Assembly: GCA_031422295.1 (NCBI GenBank)
Contig: JANOQM010000084.1
Coordinates: forward strand, 62,001 to 126,000
Direction of reading: 5' to 3'
Length of the DNA stretch: 64,000 nt
Source of the DNA: JANOMH01 sp031422295
Lineage (GTDB): Bacteria; Pseudomonadota; Alphaproteobacteria; Rhodobacterales; Rhodobacteraceae
In this document: piece by piece, positions 61,184 through 64,000 of the stretch
Layout of the letters: the number at the start of each line of letters is the position of its first letter
Position numbering within the stretch: the first letter of the stretch is position 1
Position numbers and translations under genes: made by a program
Notes under the pieces: model-generated
Told to the model about the DNA's origin: nothing
Seen by the model: the letters and a program-made list of their open reading frames with translations, nothing else
Database searches by the model: none

Positions 61184-62449
61184 ATGGACCATTTTCTGTA
61201 TCGTGACGGCCGCCTGTTTGCCGAAGATGTGCCGGTGGCCGAGATTGCGGCGCAGGTTGGCACGCCGTTCTATGTATATTCCAGTGCCACGTTGCTGCGC
61301 CATTACGGCCTGTTCGATGCGGCCTTGTCCGGGCTGCCCCATATGGTCTGTTTTGCGATGAAATCGCTGAGCAATGTGGCCATTCTGAAGCTGTTGGGTG
61401 ATGCCGGGGCGGGGATGGATGTCGTGTCGGGCGGCGAGTATCTGCGCGCCCGCGCCGCAGGTGTGCCGGGCGACAAGATCGTATTTTCCGGCATTGGCAA
61501 GACCCGCGACGAGATGCGGCTGGCGCTCGAGGGCGGCATTCGGCAGTTCAATGTCGAGAGCGAACCCGAGATGGTCGTGCTGGACGAGGTGGCCCGGTCA
61601 TTGGGGGTGGTAGCCCCGATTACGGTGCGGGTGAACCCCGATGTCGATGCCAAGACCCATGCCAAGATTGCCACCGGCAAGTCCGAGAACAAGTTCGGCA
61701 TTCCGATTGCCCGGGCGCGGGAGGTTTATGCCATGGCTGCGGGGCTGCCCGGTCTGAAAGTGATCGGGATTGATGTGCATATCGGGTCGCAGCTGACCGA
61801 ACTGGCCCCGTTTGAGCAAGCCTACCGCAAGGTCGCCGAGTTGACCGCGGTGTTGCGTGCCGATGGTCATGTGATCAGCCGATTGGATTTGGGCGGTGGT
61901 CTGGGCATTCCCTATACCCGGGGCAACGAGGCCCCGCCGCTGCCACAGGATTATGGCGATCTGATCCGCCGCACCGTCGGTCATCTCGGCTGTGAGATCG
62001 AGATCGAACCGGGCCGGCTGATTTCGGGTAATGCCGGGATCATGGTCAGCAGGGTCATCTATGTGAAATCCGGCGAAGGCCGGGATTTCCTGATCTTGGA
62101 CGGCGCGATGAATGATCTGATTCGCCCGGCGATGTATGACGCCTATCATGATATTATTCCGGTGGTTGAGCCTGTGCCCGGAGTCGACCAGCGCCCCTAT
62201 GACATTGTCGGCCCGGTCTGTGAAAGTGGCGATACCTTTGCCAAGGGTCGCCAGATGCCCCCGGTGGCGGCGGGCGATCTGGTCGCGTTCCGGTCGGCGG
62301 GGGCGTATGGCGCGGTGATGGCCAGCGAATACAATTCCCGCCCGTTGATCCCCGAAGTGCTGGTGAAAGGTGATCAATTCGCAGTTATCCGCGCAAGACC
62401 TACCTATGATGAAATGATTTCACGCGATACCATACCCGAATGGGTCTGA
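61184..62449 (+). CDS. lysA: Diaminopimelate decarboxylase
   Basis: This 421-residue PLP enzyme makes lysine from meso-diaminopimelate. The PLP-binding Lys 60 lies in HMVCFAMKSLSN. The glycine loop is DLGGGLGIPYTRGNE, and the second-subunit active-site Cys lies in VGPVCESGDTFAKGR. The full family length is present. It follows the argH-lipoprotein-DUF2834 group and probably shares transcription with it. Confidence 0.95.
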   Translation: MDHFLYRDGRLFAEDVPVAEIAAQVGTPFYVYSSATLLRHYGLFDAALSGLPHMVCFAMKSLSNVAILKLLGDAGAGMDVVSGGEYLRARAAGVPGDKIVFSGIGKTRDEMRLALEGGIRQFNVESEPEMVVLDEVARSLGVVAPITVRVNPDVDAKTHAKIATGKSENKFGIPIARAREVYAMAAGLPGLKVIGIDVHIGSQLTELAPFEQAYRKVAELTAVLRADGHVISRLDLGGGLGIPYTRGNEAPPLPQDYGDLIRRTVGHLGCEIEIEPGRLISGNAGIMVSRVIYVKSGEGRDFLILDGAMNDLIRPAMYDAYHDIIPVVEPVPGVDQRPYDIVGPVCESGDTFAKGRQMPPVAAGDLVAFRSAGAYGAVMASEYNSRPLIPEVLVKGDQFAVIRARPTYDEMISRDTIPEWV

Positions 62450-62495
62450 GTGTCTTAGATAGAGTTTACGTTACAGGAGCGGGCCACTGACCAGC

Positions 62496-64000
62496 GTGCC
62501 ATATCTGCTGCCGCATCTGAGGCGTCCGGTTCTGTTGACCCGGGCGGGGATGTTGGCTGAACGTCTGGTCCGCGCTTTCTGGCCGTTCTGGGTGGCGCTG
62601 GCGCTGGCTATCGCCCCGTTGCTGATGGGTTGGCAGGACCTGATGGCGTTGGAGCTTTTCTGGGCCTGCGCGGTTCTGGCCGTGTTGGCGCTGGGCGTCA
62701 CGGCGGTCTGGGGTTTGCGCCGGTTTCACTGGCCCGGTCAGGCCGAAGCAGTGGCCCGGGTGGACGCATCGCTGCGCGGCAGACCGATTGCCACTTTGGC
62801 CGACCGGCAGGCGATTGGGGCTGCGGACCCCGCCTCGGCTGCGGTCTGGGCCGCGCATCTAGACCGGATGACCGAACGCACCCGGCAGGCGCGGATGGTT
62901 GAACCTGACCTGACACTGTCCAGCCGTGATCCGTTTGGTCTGCGCTATATTGCCTTGTTGTTCATGGTGACCGCCCTGTTGTTCGGGTCGCTGTGGCGGG
63001 TCGGGTCGGTGGTTGACATCGGTGCAGGCGGGCAGGCGGTTCTGGCCACTGGCCCCGCATGGGAAGGCTGGGTTGAACCGCCCGCCTATACTGGCAAGCC
63101 GTCAATCTATCTGGCCGATGTGCCGCCGGGCAATCTGTCGGTTCCGCAGGGCAGCACCCTGACCTTGCGCCTGTATGGTGAGATTGGCGATCTGACCGTG
63201 GCCGAAACCGTGTCAGGCCGGATTGGCGAGATTGGCAGCGCTGCCGGGGCGCAGCAGAGTTTCCAGATCATGCAGGCCGGTAATCTGGCGATCAATGGCG
63301 CGGGTGGGGCCGAATGGAAGGTCAGCATCATCCCTGATCTGCCCCCGACCGTATCGCTGACCGGCCCGGTCGATGCCGATGCCGAAGGGCAGATGTCGCA
63401 ACCTTTTGCCGCGTCGGATGATTTTGGCGTGCTGGCTGGTCAGGCGACGATCACCCTTGATCTGGCGGCGGTGGCCCGGATCTTTGGGCTGGCGGCCCAG
63501 CCCGATGCCCGCGACCCGATTATCATCGACCTGCCGATGCCCTTTACCGGCGACCGGGCCGCGTTCGAGGATGTGTTGGTCGATAATTTCAGCGAACATC
63601 CGTTTGCCAATCTGCCGGTGATCCTGACCCTGCAGGTGACTGACGCCAGCGGGCAGGTCGGTGTGACCGAACCTGCGCCGCTGGTCCTGCCCGGACGGCG
63701 GTTTTTTCAGCCGGTGGCCCGTGCGGTCATAGAACAGCGCCGCGATTTGCTGTGGTCGATGGCCAATGGCCGACAGGTCAGCCAGATCCTCAAAGCGGTG
63801 TCGCATTATCCAGAGGATTTGTTTCCCAATGAAACGACCTATCTGCGTTTGCGTATGACCCTGCGCAGTCTGGATGGCATGCTGGACGTTGGTCTGACAG
63901 TTGCCGGGCAGGACGAGATTGCTACCGCCTTGTACGAACTGGCGGTTCAGCTTGAGGATGGCACCCTGGCCGATGCCCGCGAGCGATTGCGCCGCGCGCA
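62496..64000 (+). CDS. TIGR02302/DUF4175-type large membrane protein (partial, C-terminus outside window)
   Basis: The frame is open from a stop at 62460 to the right edge, giving about 500 residues. Two hydrophobic segments occur near the N-terminus (FWPFWVALALAIAPLLMGW and LFWACAVLAVLALGVTAVWG) and a third at YIALLFMVTALLFGSLWRV. A periplasmic domain with EPPAYTGKPSIYLAD and PPTVSLTGPVDADAEGQM follows, as in TIGR02302 proteins found after lysA. GTG 62496 is used as the start; CTG 62487 fits the AGGAG ribosome-binding site at 62475 better and could be the true start. Function unknown. Confidence 0.85.
   Translation, partial: MPYLLPHLRRPVLLTRAGMLAERLVRAFWPFWVALALAIAPLLMGWQDLMALELFWACAVLAVLALGVTAVWGLRRFHWPGQAEAVARVDASLRGRPIATLADRQAIGAADPASAAVWAAHLDRMTERTRQARMVEPDLTLSSRDPFGLRYIALLFMVTALLFGSLWRVGSVVDIGAGGQAVLATGPAWEGWVEPPAYTGKPSIYLADVPPGNLSVPQGSTLTLRLYGEIGDLTVAETVSGRIGEIGSAAGAQQSFQIMQAGNLAINGAGGAEWKVSIIPDLPPTVSLTGPVDADAEGQMSQPFAASDDFGVLAGQATITLDLAAVARIFGLAAQPDARDPIIIDLPMPFTGDRAAFEDVLVDNFSEHPFANLPVILTLQVTDASGQVGVTEPAPLVLPGRRFFQPVARAVIEQRRDLLWSMANGRQVSQILKAVSHYPEDLFPNETTYLRLRMTLRSLDGMLDVGLTVAGQDEIATALYELAVQLEDGTLADARERLRRA

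Noticed and set aside
1..64000. Insertion sequences, integrases, tRNA genes or attachment sites
   Set aside because: None could be recognised, including around the A+T-rich cassette at 26-27.7 kb.

Overview
The window looks like chromosomal DNA of a marine-type alphaproteobacterium of the order Rhodobacterales (Roseobacter/Rhodobacter relatives). The signs are high G+C in most genes, a dnaA-dnaN-recF-gyrB replication block with rpsT beside dnaA, the alphaproteobacterial flagellin regulators FlaF and FlbT next to a single flagellin gene, clustered GANTC (CcrM-type) sites, and the argH - small lipoprotein - DUF2834 - lysA order. No rRNA, tRNA, CRISPR array, transposase or integrase was seen.

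Layout. 1-8031: a sugar ABC importer operon with a Gfo/Idh/MocA dehydrogenase, divergent from a GntR-type regulator and a GH20 beta-N-acetylhexosaminidase without a visible signal peptide; together they suggest import and intracellular cleavage of an amino-sugar oligosaccharide such as chitobiose. 8153-19592: a phospholipid-type CDP-alcohol phosphotransferase, then a minus-strand run holding the PBP1C / alpha-2-macroglobulin envelope-defence pair, yaaA, recQ and yggT. 19748-25000: thioesterase-like protein, MFS permease, mepA, a phytase-like esterase, a queuosine-precursor transporter, an unusual short RNA/ORF with a near-maximal Shine-Dalgarno sequence, and arfB.

25055-27668 is the accessory part of the window: a parDE toxin-antitoxin pair with a perfect palindrome upstream, a second ParD-like antitoxin without a toxin, a 15-C tract, and a visibly A+T-richer three-gene cassette (one soluble protein and two membrane proteins) of unknown function. 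This cassette is the best candidate for an undescribed system here. 27683-34506: NAD salvage genes pncB and pncA flank an ArsR-type regulator and a NIF3-like protein; then an Hsp70-like ATPase, a cluster of palindromic repeats, trhO and an AbrB-family membrane protein.

34599-43761 is the replication block (gyrB, lysE-type exporter, GNAT, recF, a NYN-domain nuclease-like gene, dnaN, dnaA, a 729-bp gap, rpsT). 43939-47918 holds an enoyl-CoA hydratase, mutM, and the ubiquinone genes ubiE-ubiB. 47967-54272 is a flagellar cluster (flgD and fliK leftward; flgJ-like, flgN-like, flagellin, flaF, flbT and a DUF1217 gene rightward). 54365-64000 holds a uracil-DNA glycosylase, moaB, a DsbD-like periplasmic protein, yqgE, a CoA-transferase, a TlpA-like thioredoxin, argH, an LptM-like lipoprotein, lysA and the start of a large TIGR02302-type membrane protein that leaves the window.
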